A stretch of DNA of 64,000 nt from Clostridiaceae bacterium M8S5 (GTDB lineage Bacteria > Bacillota > Clostridia > Tissierellales > MCWD3): assembly GCA_029227815.1 (NCBI GenBank), contig CP118523.1:806001-870000 (forward strand), read 5' to 3'. Under the pieces are notes generated by a model. It ran no database searches. It saw only the letters and a list, made by a program, of their open reading frames with translations, and was not told the DNA's origin. This document shows positions 25,726 to 34,134 of the stretch, one piece after another (the first letter of the stretch is position 1; each line of letters starts with the position of its first letter). The position numbers were made by a program, and so were the translations under genes.

Positions 25726-27168
25726 ATGTATATTGCGTCATCAATATATTTTTTAATGCTCTTAAATTTACCGTTAGCTTTTGCTGTCATTTTTTTAGAA
25801 AGAAAAAATCCTTCGGTAGCATGGGCTTGGATAATGGTATTGTTATTTATACCTGGTGTTGGATTCATACTATATTTATTGTTCTCACAAAATATAGCTA
25901 AGAAAAAGATATTTAAGAACAACAAAAATGAAAAGGAAAGTATAAAGAAACTGATAAATCATGAAGTAGATATGCTTAAAAACGATGAAGTAGAATTTAA
26001 AGATAGTTCAATGTGTGAATATAAAGACATGATTCATATGAATCTAGTAGACAATAATTCATTATTCACACAAAACAATACTGTACAATTTTTCACGAAT
26101 GGAAAAGATAAATTCGATGCACTAATGGATTCTATTAAAAGTGCTAAGAATCATATCCATATGCAGTACTATATAATACGAAATGATGACCTTAGTAAGA
26201 AAATCTTAAAAGCCCTTGTAGAAAGAGCAAATGAAGGGGTAGAAATTAGGTTGTTGTATGATGCTATGGGTAGTCATCTAATATCAAGAAAATTATTATG
26301 TGAATTAAGAGAAGCTGGAGGGAAAACAGCTGCGTTTTTTCCATCTTTAATACCATACTTAAACTATAGACTAAACTATAGAAATCATAGAAAAATAGTA
26401 GTAATAGACGGGAAATACGGGTATGTCGGAGGATACAATATAGGTGATGAATATTTAGGTCTTGATAAAAGGTTTGGGAATTGGAGAGATACACATCTAA
26501 AACTAATAGGCGAAGCAGTTTATAGCTTGCAAAGTAGATTTTTAGTTGATTGGAGATATGCATCAAAAGAGAAGTTTAGTAGTCTTTCATCATACTTTAG
26601 GAATACAGATAGTAAGGGCGATGCAGGTATACAGATAGTATCTAGTGGACCAGATTCAGAGCAGGAGCAAATTAAATATGCATATCTAAAGATGATATAT
26701 TTAGCTAAAGAGAGTTTATATATACAAACGCCATATTTTATACCAGATAGCAGTTTTTTAGAAGCCTTAAGAATAGCATCATTATCAGGAGTAGATGTTC
26801 GGATAATGGTACCAAATAAGCCAGACCATATGTTTGTTTACTGGGCAACTTATTCATATATTGGAGACCTGTTAAAGGCTGGTGTTAAAGCGTATGTGTA
26901 CAATAAAGGGTTTTTACATGCTAAAACATTTGTTGTTGATGGTAATATATGTTCCGTTGGCACAGCAAATGTTGATATAAGAAGCTTTAAGCTTAATTTT
27001 GAAGTGAATGCATTAATATATGATAAAGAAGTTTCTAGTAGATTAAAAGAGATTTTTGAAAAAGATATGAAGAATTGTAGTGAAATAACAAGAGAAGTAT
27101 ATGAAAACCGTTCTAGGATTATAAGGATAAAAGAAGCTATTTCGAGGTTGCTGTCACCTATATTGTAA
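25726..27168 (+). CDS. cls: Cardiolipin synthase
   Basis: 480-residue membrane phospholipase D-superfamily enzyme that condenses phosphatidylglycerol into cardiolipin. Two N-terminal membrane segments (about 5-22 and 33-53, with the typical PSVAWAW between) precede two catalytic HKD motifs: His221 (HRKIVVIDGKYGYVGG) and His398 (HAKTFVVDGNICSVGT). GGAGGTG precedes the ATG. Full length. A small, apparently broken membrane-protein gene follows 18 nt after the stop. Confidence 0.96.
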   Translation: MYIASSIYFLMLLNLPLAFAVIFLERKNPSVAWAWIMVLLFIPGVGFILYLLFSQNIAKKKIFKNNKNEKESIKKLINHEVDMLKNDEVEFKDSSMCEYKDMIHMNLVDNNSLFTQNNTVQFFTNGKDKFDALMDSIKSAKNHIHMQYYIIRNDDLSKKILKALVERANEGVEIRLLYDAMGSHLISRKLLCELREAGGKTAAFFPSLIPYLNYRLNYRNHRKIVVIDGKYGYVGGYNIGDEYLGLDKRFGNWRDTHLKLIGEAVYSLQSRFLVDWRYASKEKFSSLSSYFRNTDSKGDAGIQIVSSGPDSEQEQIKYAYLKMIYLAKESLYIQTPYFIPDSSFLEALRIASLSGVDVRIMVPNKPDHMFVYWATYSYIGDLLKAGVKAYVYNKGFLHAKTFVVDGNICSVGTANVDIRSFKLNFEVNALIYDKEVSSRLKEIFEKDMKNCSEITREVYENRSRIIRIKEAISRLLSPIL

Positions 27169-27186
27169 CAGATAGGACAAATAAAC

Positions 27187-27521
27187 ATGAAAGAAGCTGA
27201 TAGTAATTATAAACAAAATAAAATGCAAAATAACAATATATTAAGTTCAATCCTATTATTTTTATTAATACCAAGCATTTTATTATTCATATTCTTAAGA
27301 TAATAAGGATTTTTTGGAGTTTTTATGCATTAATAGTAAATACAATATATAGTTTTCTAACTGGATATTTTTTTACTGAGAATAATAGATTTAAGGGGTA
27401 TTTAATTTTATTTATGGGTATGTTCTTTTATCCCACTACATTTACAATCTATAATAATAGTGCTTTGATTTATGATTTAATATATATAATAATATCGTTT
27501 ATAGGCTTCTTTTTAGGATAA
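27187..27521 (+). pseudogene. Small membrane-protein gene, apparently frameshifted
   Basis: An ATG at 27187 (weak ribosome site GATAGGAC) opens a 38-codon frame ending in LLFLLIPSILLFIFLR at TAA 27301-27303. In another frame the sequence from about 27303 to TAA 27519-27521 reads on as IIRIFWSFYALIVNTI, FLTGYFFTENNRFKGY, LILFMGMFFYP and ISFIGFFLG, with no start codon of its own. Joined, these give a plausible protein of about 106 residues with three to four membrane helices. The simplest reading is one small gene with a frameshift near 27303 (mutation or sequence error). Two overlapping short genes are less likely. Family not recognised. Confidence 0.5.
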
Positions 27522-27557
27522 AAACATTAAATTGATAAGTAGTTAATATTAATATTT

Positions 27558-27597
27558 AAGACGCCCCTACCACTAGAGTAGTCTTTAACGGTAGGGG
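27558..27597. other. Stable hairpin with possible pseudoknot
   Basis: CCCCTACC (27564-27571) pairs perfectly with GGTAGGGG (27590-27597). AAGAC (27558-27562) can pair with GTCTT (27581-27585) in an interleaved way. The GC content is much higher than the surroundings, and no T run follows on either strand. Confidence 0.5.
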
Positions 27598-27719
27598 TTG
27601 ATCGAGATTAGTGAATATAAGGGAAATCGCCTAGTAAAGAAAAGATATATCTACTAGTAGTTAATGGGAATAATATAGCTATTGTGAATAAAGGGTTTTT
27701 GTAAATTTTGTTTAGTATT

Positions 27720-28394
27720 TTATTCATTATCTAACACCTCCTTATTAAATTTATCTAATGCTTTATCCAGATATTTATTAACATATAAATTATTTGTAAG
27801 CCTTAAAAATGTTGTAAAATCCATTTTCAAATCATTAGCTTTTTCTGTTTCTCCCAAATAAAAAAGATTCATTATTTTTATCATTACAACATTGCAAAAC
27901 TTAAAATCAAATATCATATGCTTTTGTGCTATACATATACTTTTTTCGCAGTAATTTAATGATTTCTTATAATTTTTTATATCATAATAGCCATTGCTAA
28001 TATTAACGAGTATTCTAAATTTTAAATCATAGCTAGTTATTGAAGGAAGAATGGATTCTAATTTTTCTTTATAGAGTATAAAATTATGTTCATCTTTAAT
28101 ATCACCATAAAACGACATCAAGGAGTTAATTATTCTAAAGTGGATTTCATTTTCTAATTTATCGGGTTTTATTTTTTCTAATAGCTGAATAGCTGTTTTT
28201 TTATTTTTGCATGAATAAAATTCAGCTAGAGATTTGACCCACTCATGAAATAATTGATCTCCACAGTCTCCTCTTGTCATAGTCTGTGAAGATAAGAGAA
28301 ATGCCTCTTCAAATTTACCATATTGTATAAGATTGAATATATTCTGTATGTTTATAACTGTGTTGTCGTTTGCAATTAATACCTCGGATTTCAT
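27720..28394 (-). CDS. TPR-like protein without DNA-binding domain
   Basis: 224-residue alpha-helical protein with repeated helical pairs resembling tetratricopeptide repeats (LIQYGKFEEAFLLSS; NISNGYYDIKNYKKSLNYCE). No helix-turn-helix, signal peptide or membrane segment is seen. It resembles the sensor half of XRE-TPR or RRNPP regulators, such as the one at 11506, but lacks their DNA-binding part, so it may act by protein contact as Rap-type proteins do; this is inference. AAGGAGTG supports the ATG at 28394 over an upstream in-frame start at 28427. Confidence 0.55.
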   Translation of the reverse strand: MKSEVLIANDNTVINIQNIFNLIQYGKFEEAFLLSSQTMTRGDCGDQLFHEWVKSLAEFYSCKNKKTAIQLLEKIKPDKLENEIHFRIINSLMSFYGDIKDEHNFILYKEKLESILPSITSYDLKFRILVNISNGYYDIKNYKKSLNYCEKSICIAQKHMIFDFKFCNVVMIKIMNLFYLGETEKANDLKMDFTTFLRLTNNLYVNKYLDKALDKFNKEVLDNE

Positions 28395-28590
28395 AAAGTC
28401 ACTCCTTAGAAAGTTAGAATAAAACAATTATACCATAAATATTTTATAGATACCAACAAAAATATAATCTGAGAAAAATTTACATTAAATGAGTTTATTC
28501 TCCAAAATACAACATTTTGTTCGAGTTTTTAAATTATACTTCATATAGATATCAAAAGTTAACTTTACAACTATGCATTGGATAAGATTG

Positions 28591-28636
28591 AGCCATGTTA
28601 CTTTAAAATCCATACTTATTCTAAAGTAACATGGCT
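28591..28636. terminator. Bidirectional hairpin between two minus-strand genes
   Basis: AGCCATGTTACTTTA and TAAAGTAACATGGCT: 15-bp perfect arms, 16-nt loop. It sits 24 nt past the CotF-like stop and is its likely terminator, although the T run is poor. Confidence 0.65.
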
Positions 28637-28659
28637 TATTGGGAGCTATAAGTATTAGG

Positions 28660-29142
28660 CTATCCTATATCCATCCCATGAGCTGTCATATAATTTGATA
28701 TTTTTTCTCCGTGTTCCTGCTCTTCTTTTTGTATGTGATTGAGAACTTGCCTTACATTTTTATCTTCAAAGTCGAATATAGCTGTATTGTATAATCCAGA
28801 TATGAATTTTTCGGTGTTAAGAGCATCTCGACATAAATCAGAGTCTTGCTGATCGTAGTTTCCTGTAGGCTTTGAAGGTTGCATATTTTGTTGCTGTGCT
28901 TGTTGTCCTTGCCCTTGTCCTTGTCCCCCTCCGCTTTGGTTCATACTTGGAACAACACCGTTTAGCATTTGAGTTAAGGTATCGTAATGTTGTTGCTCTA
29001 CAGAGGCTAATTCTGTAAATAATTGGCTCAATTGTGGATTATGTGCTCTGCTAGCGTACCTATTGTATTTTTTTATACAAAGTTCTTCGTCATGTCTTTG
29101 TTCCTTTAAAATATCTCTTTGTTTTTGCGTAAAGTTTATCAT
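28660..29142 (-). CDS. CotF-type spore coat protein
   Basis: 160-residue ferritin-like helical protein of the coat F family. Two helical halves (about 1-65 and 93-155) carry KYNRYASRAHNPQLSQLF and EEQEHGEKISNYM, separated by a low-complexity linker rich in Gly and Gln (about 69-90). Members are spore coat components or are packaged in spores. AAAGAGGTG precedes the ATG. The ExxH-like pairs (EQQHY, EQEHGE) could bind metal, but no full ferritin site is obvious. Single gene. Confidence 0.85.
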   Translation of the reverse strand: MINFTQKQRDILKEQRHDEELCIKKYNRYASRAHNPQLSQLFTELASVEQQHYDTLTQMLNGVVPSMNQSGGGQGQGQGQQAQQQNMQPSKPTGNYDQQDSDLCRDALNTEKFISGLYNTAIFDFEDKNVRQVLNHIQKEEQEHGEKISNYMTAHGMDIG

Positions 29143-29217
29143 TTTATCACCTCTTTACTATAGTTTGTATTTTTAATAAGAATAATGTATAGAACAATAT
29201 AAAATGATAAAAATATA

Positions 29218-29246
29218 TTGTGTGATGATATAATTTATATTATAAT
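29218..29246 (+). promoter_or_regulatory. Promoter of the fluoride-riboswitch transcript
   Basis: TTGTGT, 17-bp spacer, TATAAT, just upstream of the riboswitch. Confidence 0.68.
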
Positions 29247-29258
29247 GAATAGGTAAAC

Positions 29259-29312
29259 AGAATAGGCGATGGAGTTCGCCATTAAACGCATGACATGCTA
29301 ATGACTCCTATT
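29259..29312 (+). promoter_or_regulatory. Fluoride riboswitch (crcB motif)
   Basis: Contains TAGGCGATGGAGTTCGCC, then AAACGC, then CTAATGACTCCTA. These are the conserved blocks of the fluoride aptamer, nearly identical to the Bacillus cereus example as I recall it. GGCGA/TCGCC forms the first stem, and TAGG...GGAGT pairs with ACTCCTA. Confidence 0.93.
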
Positions 29313-29347
29313 GATGTATTTATTGTATATCAGTAGGTTTTTTTATG
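29304..29347 (+). terminator. Expression-platform terminator of the fluoride riboswitch
   Basis: CCTATTGAT...ATCAGTAGG followed by TTTTTTT. Its left arm overlaps the 3' part of the aptamer (ACTCCTA), so fluoride binding would prevent the terminator from forming and turn the gene on. Confidence 0.88.
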
Positions 29348-29402
29348 CTTATACAAAATACATCCAAGATGATTAGTTTGTATAAGAAGAGGAGGAATAA
29401 AT

Positions 29403-30581
29403 ATGGCTACAAGTTTAGCAATAATAATTTTACTAGGTTTTTTAGTAAATAAGTTATTTGAAAAAATTAAATTACCAGGGCTACTAGGAATGCTTATATT
29501 AGGTATTGTAGTAGGTAAATATGGTTTTAATGTGCTTGATGATAGTATCATGAATGTTTCGGAAGAACTTAGAAAGATTGCATTAATTATTATTTTATTA
29601 AGAGCAGGACTGGGAATCAGTAAGGAAAAGCTTACTAGTGTCGGGAAAATAGCAATAAAAATGAGCTGTATACCAGGGTTGATTGAGGGATTTGTAATAG
29701 CGGTGCTTTCAATGGTGTTACTTGACTTTTCTTTTATACAAGGAGGAATATTAGGATTTATTATAGCAGCAGTTTCACCAGCAGTTGTTGTACCTCATAT
29801 GCTTAAGTTTATAGAAAAAGGTGTTGGAAGAAAAAATAATATACCAGTTTTAATACTTGCCAGCGCTTCTATAGATGATGTATTTGCGATAACTATATTT
29901 TCAACATTCATAGGGCTTTATGGTGGAAAACAAGTAAACGTGTTTATGCAGATTTTAAATATACCTATCTCAATAGTGATAGGAGTTGGGTTAGGTATTG
30001 TTACAGGTCTATTACTGATAAAGATATTTAGAAAATATAGCATAAGAGATACTGAGAAAGTTTTAATAATCTTAAGTATTTCCATAATATTTACTACACT
30101 AGAAACAAAATTAGATGGTAAAATAGAGATAGCAGCACTATTAGGAGTTATGGCATTAGGTTTTATAATACTTGAAAAATCCACTGAAAAAGCGAAGAGA
30201 CTTGCTAGCAAGTTCAATAAAATATGGGTCTTAGCTGAAATACTTTTATTTGTGTTAGTAGGCGCAGAAGTTAATATTAATGTTGCATTTGATTCTGGGG
30301 TAACAGGACTGATAATAATAGTGATAGGTTTGATAGGTAGAAGTATAGGGGTCTTATTATCAACAATGGGAACGAAGTTAAATTTTAAAGAGAGAATTTT
30401 TTGTATAATAGCATATACACCAAAAGCTACTGTTCAAGCAGCTATCGGAGCAACACCATTAGCACTTGGAGTTACATCAGGAGACGTTATATTAGCAATA
30501 GCAGTATTATCTATACTAGTAACCGCACCCCTTGGAGCTATAGGAATAAAGTTATCTGCAAAGAAACTATTAGATAGTTAG
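29403..30581 (+). CDS. CPA-family cation:proton antiporter under fluoride control
   Basis: 392-residue integral membrane protein with about eleven to twelve helices, of the Na+/H+ exchanger (CPA) superfamily. It has the start IIILLGFLVNKLFEKIKLPG, ILLRAGLGISKEKL in helix three, and a likely ion-binding Asp pair in ASASIDDVFAITIF. AGAGGAGG precedes the ATG. The fluoride riboswitch directly upstream implies a role in fluoride stress, for example resetting cytoplasmic pH or ions after HF entry. Some fluoride riboswitches are known to precede such antiporters as well as crcB/Fluc and EriC-F. Whether it moves fluoride itself is unknown. Confidence 0.88.
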   Translation: MATSLAIIILLGFLVNKLFEKIKLPGLLGMLILGIVVGKYGFNVLDDSIMNVSEELRKIALIIILLRAGLGISKEKLTSVGKIAIKMSCIPGLIEGFVIAVLSMVLLDFSFIQGGILGFIIAAVSPAVVVPHMLKFIEKGVGRKNNIPVLILASASIDDVFAITIFSTFIGLYGGKQVNVFMQILNIPISIVIGVGLGIVTGLLLIKIFRKYSIRDTEKVLIILSISIIFTTLETKLDGKIEIAALLGVMALGFIILEKSTEKAKRLASKFNKIWVLAEILLFVLVGAEVNINVAFDSGVTGLIIIVIGLIGRSIGVLLSTMGTKLNFKERIFCIIAYTPKATVQAAIGATPLALGVTSGDVILAIAVLSILVTAPLGAIGIKLSAKKLLDS

Positions 30582-30622
30582 AGAATGACAAATACAAATC
30601 TGTGTTAAAGGGAGTATTGGTA

Positions 30623-31228
30623 ATGAGGATACTTGTAACATGTTTTGAGCTATATGGTAAAGAAAGATTAAATTCAGCGATAGAAACACTTAATCTTATA
30701 AAAGACAAGATAAAAAATGTAGATATCATTAAAGCAATGATACCAGTAGTGTTTTATAAATCTGTAAAAGCTATAGAAGAGTTAATCGTGAATGTAAAGC
30801 CAGATGTAGTAATTTGCTTAGGACAAGCAGGTGGGAGAAAAGAAATCACAGTGGAAAGAGTAGCTATTAATATTATTGATGCAAAATCACCAGATAATGA
30901 GAATAATAAAATAACTGACAAACCAATATATGAAGACGGTGCTAATGCATATTTTTCTAATTTACCAGTAAAAGCAATGGTGAAAGAAATGAATAATAAC
31001 CTAATACCAGCAAGTGTATCGTATACAGGAGGAACATTTGTATGCAATCACACTATGTATGGCTTATTGTATCTAATAAATAAAAAGTATAGACATATCA
31101 AAGGTGGATTCATACATGTTCCTTTTATACCTAAACAGACACTCCATAAAAAAGGATTACCTAGTATGTGTTTAGCTAGTATAACGAGAGGAATAGAGTG
31201 TGCAATAAAAACTATTTTAGTTCATTAA
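30623..31228 (+). CDS. pcp: Pyroglutamyl-peptidase I
   Basis: 201-residue cytoplasmic cysteine peptidase (family C15) that removes N-terminal pyroglutamate from peptides. The catalytic triad is visible and correctly spaced: Glu78 (EITVERVAIN), Cys141 (GGTFVCNHTMYG) and His165 (GGFIHVPFIP). The N-terminus is divergent: CFELYGKERLNSA where the family has GFDPFGGE-NPS. AAGGGAG supports the ATG at 30623. It lies 42 nt after the antiporter and 26 nt before a flavodoxin gene, so the three may form one transcript. It fits an organism living on peptides. Confidence 0.9.
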   Translation: MRILVTCFELYGKERLNSAIETLNLIKDKIKNVDIIKAMIPVVFYKSVKAIEELIVNVKPDVVICLGQAGGRKEITVERVAINIIDAKSPDNENNKITDKPIYEDGANAYFSNLPVKAMVKEMNNNLIPASVSYTGGTFVCNHTMYGLLYLINKKYRHIKGGFIHVPFIPKQTLHKKGLPSMCLASITRGIECAIKTILVH

Positions 31229-31254
31229 AAGAAAATAAAGGAGATGTGTAAAAC

Positions 31255-31746
31255 GTGAAAATATCTATTGTATATCATAGTGAAACAGGGAATACACAGA
31301 GAGTAAGTGAAAGGATTATGAGTGGGGTAAAGAAAATAGAAAGTACAGATGTAAAGATAATGTCTATAAATGATGTAGATAATGAGTACATAGAGTCATC
31401 TGATATAGTGATATTTGGAACACCTACATATGCGGGTACATACTCATGGCAAATGAAGAAATGGTTAGATACTTGTAAACTTAATCTGTCAGGCAAAGTA
31501 GGATGTGTATTTGCAACAGAGAACTACTTAGGTGGTGGAGCTGACAACGCCTTATTAGCTATTGCTTCAGAACTATTAGTAAAAGGAATGTTTGTATATT
31601 CTGTTGGAGCAAGTAAAGGACAACCTTATACTCACTTTGGAGCAGTATGCATAAAAGACGGAGAAAAAGAACAAAAAGAAAGAGCTGAGATATTTGGAGA
31701 AAGAATAGTTCAAGGTGTAATAGAGTTAATTAATAAAAAAAGATAA
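31255..31746 (+). CDS. Flavodoxin family protein
   Basis: 163-residue flavodoxin-fold electron carrier. The FMN phosphate loop is HSETGNTQ near residue 8; the second loop GTPTYAGTYSWQMKKW and the third ENYLGGGADN are in place. GTG start with AGGAGATG in front. Last of a three-gene run with antiporter and pcp. The redox partner is unknown; in anaerobes such proteins can replace ferredoxin under low iron. Confidence 0.85.
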   Translation: MKISIVYHSETGNTQRVSERIMSGVKKIESTDVKIMSINDVDNEYIESSDIVIFGTPTYAGTYSWQMKKWLDTCKLNLSGKVGCVFATENYLGGGADNALLAIASELLVKGMFVYSVGASKGQPYTHFGAVCIKDGEKEQKERAEIFGERIVQGVIELINKKR

Positions 31747-31908
31747 ACAATCAAGCTTAAATCCTGTGGACAATTAAAGCAATAAAATAGTTTAGCTGTG
31801 GATACAAATGAAGAAATATTTACATAAAAATAAAAGCATCAATGCAATGTTTTGGGATTAGTTACAAATAGGGGAAAATGAAACAAAAATAGGATAGAGA
31901 CTACATGA

Positions 31909-31942
31909 CAAAGATAGGTTATAGAACTAAACCTATCTTTGT
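31909..31942 (+). terminator. Hairpin after the flavodoxin gene
   Basis: CAAAGATAGGTT-atagaact-AACCTATCTTTG, 12-bp perfect stem. The tail TTCTATG is only weakly T-rich. The surrounding gap 31747-32205 holds no other gene I can support. Confidence 0.6.
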
Positions 31943-32205
31943 TCTATGTAATTCATTATTTATATTAGTATTGTCTAAAAACATTATACCCTCTAGACGT
32001 GATAAATACAATACTTTTTTGAAATTTGTAATATTTAGAACCATAGAACTATTTACCAATAAAAATATGTGGAAGAATAATAAAAACATTCATTGGATAC
32101 AAAAATATCAATAAATAGGTATTATTATGATATGCTTGAAAGTATTATGTGTTGATATGAAAAAAGATAGATGATAAAGTAATGATTGATGAGAGGAGGA
32201 ATACT

Positions 32206-33189
32206 ATGAGAAAGATTTTAGCTTTACTTGCTCTAGTTTGTGTTGTTGTGAATACCTCCTATTCATTAGGTAATTCATATGTAATGCACACAGCTAGAGA
32301 TGGCGACACTTATTGGAAAGTCGCTAATCAATACGGTATCGGGTTAACAACCATTCAAAACCTAAACCAGTCTTATGGTGATATGCTATATGAAGGAAAA
32401 CTTATAAGATTAAAGTCTTCAAAGCAAAATATCAAAATAAAAATTGACGGTAAGTCGATTTGGCCAAAAGAATTCCCTTATTTAGAAAGTAGTAGAGTTC
32501 ATTTACCAATAAGAACAATAGCAGATGCTTTAAAAGCAGATGAGATTAAATGGGATGAAAAAAATAGTACAGCGATAATAATGAAAGATGGTAAAAAAAT
32601 ATCGCTACCGTTGTACTCAGATACAGCCTATATAAACAATAAGAAGGTAAAATTAGATGCTCCAATTAATGTTTATAGTGGAAGAACTTTTGTTCCATTA
32701 AGATTTTTATGTGAGGTATTTGGTGTTAATGTAGGTTGGGATCAGCATACCTATACAGCTCATATAAATACTAACAAAGCATACGATGACGAATATGGTA
32801 AAACACATAGTGAAATTAATAATTCTGACGACTTATATTGGTTATCAAGAATAGTACATGCTGAATCTCAAGGAGAGTCATATCAAGGGAAATTGGCAGT
32901 TGCTAATGTTATATTAAACAGGGTAAAAAGTAGTGATTTTCCAAATACAATTAAAGGTGTTGTTTTTGAAAAAACATCTGGCTACTATCAGTTTAGCCCA
33001 GTATTAGATGGTTCTATTTATAATACTCCATCACAGGAAAGTACAAATGCAGCAAAAGAAGCATTGTCAGGGAACAATAATATTAGAAATTGCACATATT
33101 TCTTAAATCCTGATAAAGCTAAGAATTTTTGGATAGTTAACAACAAAACATTTTATAAATCAATAGGTTTACATGATTTTTATATGTAA
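32206..33189 (+). CDS. Secreted SleB-type cell-wall hydrolase with LysM
   Basis: 327 residues, secreted. Signal peptide about 1-22. A LysM peptidoglycan-binding repeat follows (about 27-67; DGDTYWKVANQYGIGLTTIQ), then a copper-amine-oxidase-N-like domain (about 75-190; RTFVPLRFLCEVFGVNVGWD), then the SleB hydrolase domain (about 205-327) with ARIVHAESQGESY-like ISRIVHAESQ, AVANVILNRV and NNIRNCTYFLNP. SleB enzymes degrade muramic-lactam cortex peptidoglycan during spore germination. AGGAGGA supports the ATG at 32206. The same copper-amine-oxidase-N module also begins the LRR proteins from 53515. Confidence 0.88.
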   Translation: MRKILALLALVCVVVNTSYSLGNSYVMHTARDGDTYWKVANQYGIGLTTIQNLNQSYGDMLYEGKLIRLKSSKQNIKIKIDGKSIWPKEFPYLESSRVHLPIRTIADALKADEIKWDEKNSTAIIMKDGKKISLPLYSDTAYINNKKVKLDAPINVYSGRTFVPLRFLCEVFGVNVGWDQHTYTAHINTNKAYDDEYGKTHSEINNSDDLYWLSRIVHAESQGESYQGKLAVANVILNRVKSSDFPNTIKGVVFEKTSGYYQFSPVLDGSIYNTPSQESTNAAKEALSGNNNIRNCTYFLNPDKAKNFWIVNNKTFYKSIGLHDFYM

Positions 33190-33212
33190 AATATTTTTTG
33201 GCAAGTAAAGAA

Positions 33213-33245
33213 GGGGCTATACGAATAACGTATAGTCCCTTTATT
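33213..33245 (+). terminator. Terminator after the SleB-like gene
   Basis: GGGGCTATACG-aata-CGTATAGTCCC then TTTATTTT. Confidence 0.82.
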
Positions 33246-33290
33246 TTAAAAAAATTAAATAGACTGAGATATTGTTTTATTTTAGATTAA

Positions 33291-33325
33291 AGTACTCCCA
33301 TTAATAATATCAATATGGGAGTACT
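33291..33325 (-). terminator. Hairpin after the ferric-reductase-like gene
   Basis: AGTACTCCCAT and ATGGGAGTACT, 11-bp perfect arms, 13-nt loop, 23 nt after the stop of the minus-strand gene. Tail TTTAATC is weakly T-rich. Confidence 0.6.
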
Positions 33326-33347
33326 TAATATAGTTAACCTTATCTAG

Positions 33348-34064
33348 CTAAGCACCTATTGATTTTTTACTAAATGCTTCTTTTCTAATTTTCATCATCA
33401 GATAGATTCCATAAACTAATACATATATAACTGAGCGTTCATATCTCCCCCTGCTAATACTGAGAGTCATATAATGTACAAAGCAGTTGAAGTAGAAAAG
33501 GTATGACCATTTGTGGAGCTTTTTCCACTTGCTATTAAGGCGAGCTTTCATTTTTCTTGATGATGTAATACCGAGAACAATCAGCAGTATACTATTTATA
33601 AGACCTGTCCACGTCATCAATTGAGGAATCAATTGTATATCTCCTGCTATTAGAGCTTTTATTCCATATGGCGCAGAAAAAGCAGTATACAGTATCGTAT
33701 GAGGCAAGTAAAATATTACACCTATAATTGACATTTCAGTCCTAATAGACATAAGAGTCTTCTTATATGGATTTGCATGCGTTAAAGCTCCTGCATACAT
33801 TACAAACATGAAAATAGATGCAGGGAAATAACCACTAGCAATTCCTCTAATCATCCTCACCCACCATATACTAAAATCAATATTCCACAAACCTATAAAA
33901 ACCATAATTGATATTGCCATGCATATCCCGGATATAATAGTAGAACCTAAGTACCAAGACTTACTGTTTTTCTTAATAGAGTCTTTAAACTTAAAATACA
34001 AAATTGCTGTAATTGCTATCGAAATTATTAATTCGGTTGTGCCTCTTAACATTAATATATTCAT
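33348..34064 (-). CDS. Ferric reductase-like (MsrQ/YedZ-type) membrane haem protein
   Basis: 238-residue membrane protein with about six helices and candidate haem-binding histidines (FYLPHTILYT; KKLHKWSYLFYF; NCFVHYM). It matches ferric-reductase-like transmembrane domains, including MsrQ, which pass electrons across the membrane. AAGGAGTG supports the ATG at 34064. No MsrP gene is adjacent. A Fur-like operator lies between its -10 box and the start codon, suggesting iron repression and a role in iron reduction rather than methionine sulfoxide repair; this is inference. Confidence 0.75.
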   Translation of the reverse strand: MNILMLRGTTELIISIAITAILYFKFKDSIKKNSKSWYLGSTIISGICMAISIMVFIGLWNIDFSIWWVRMIRGIASGYFPASIFMFVMYAGALTHANPYKKTLMSIRTEMSIIGVIFYLPHTILYTAFSAPYGIKALIAGDIQLIPQLMTWTGLINSILLIVLGITSSRKMKARLNSKWKKLHKWSYLFYFNCFVHYMTLSISRGRYERSVIYVLVYGIYLMMKIRKEAFSKKSIGA

Positions 34065-34085
34065 AGTACACTCCTTTAAGGAAAT

Positions 34086-34100
34086 CAATAATCATTATCA
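34086..34100 (-). promoter_or_regulatory. Fur-box-like operator
   Basis: Minus strand TGATAAT-G-ATTATTG against the Fur 7-1-7 consensus TGATAAT-N-ATTATCA: 12 of 14 match. It lies just downstream of the -10 box, 22 bp before the ATG. Confidence 0.62.
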
Positions 34101-34105
34101 ATTAT

Positions 34106-34134
34106 ATTATAACAAATAGCACTACTCATTACAA
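34106..34134 (-). promoter_or_regulatory. Promoter of the ferric-reductase-like gene
   Basis: Minus strand TTGTAA, 17-bp spacer, TATAAT, directly upstream of the Fur-like box. Confidence 0.62.

Noticed and set aside
31905..32114. 69-codon open frame after the flavodoxin gene
   Set aside because: No ribosome site; its start coincides with the 12-bp hairpin at 31909-31940; composition is not protein-like.
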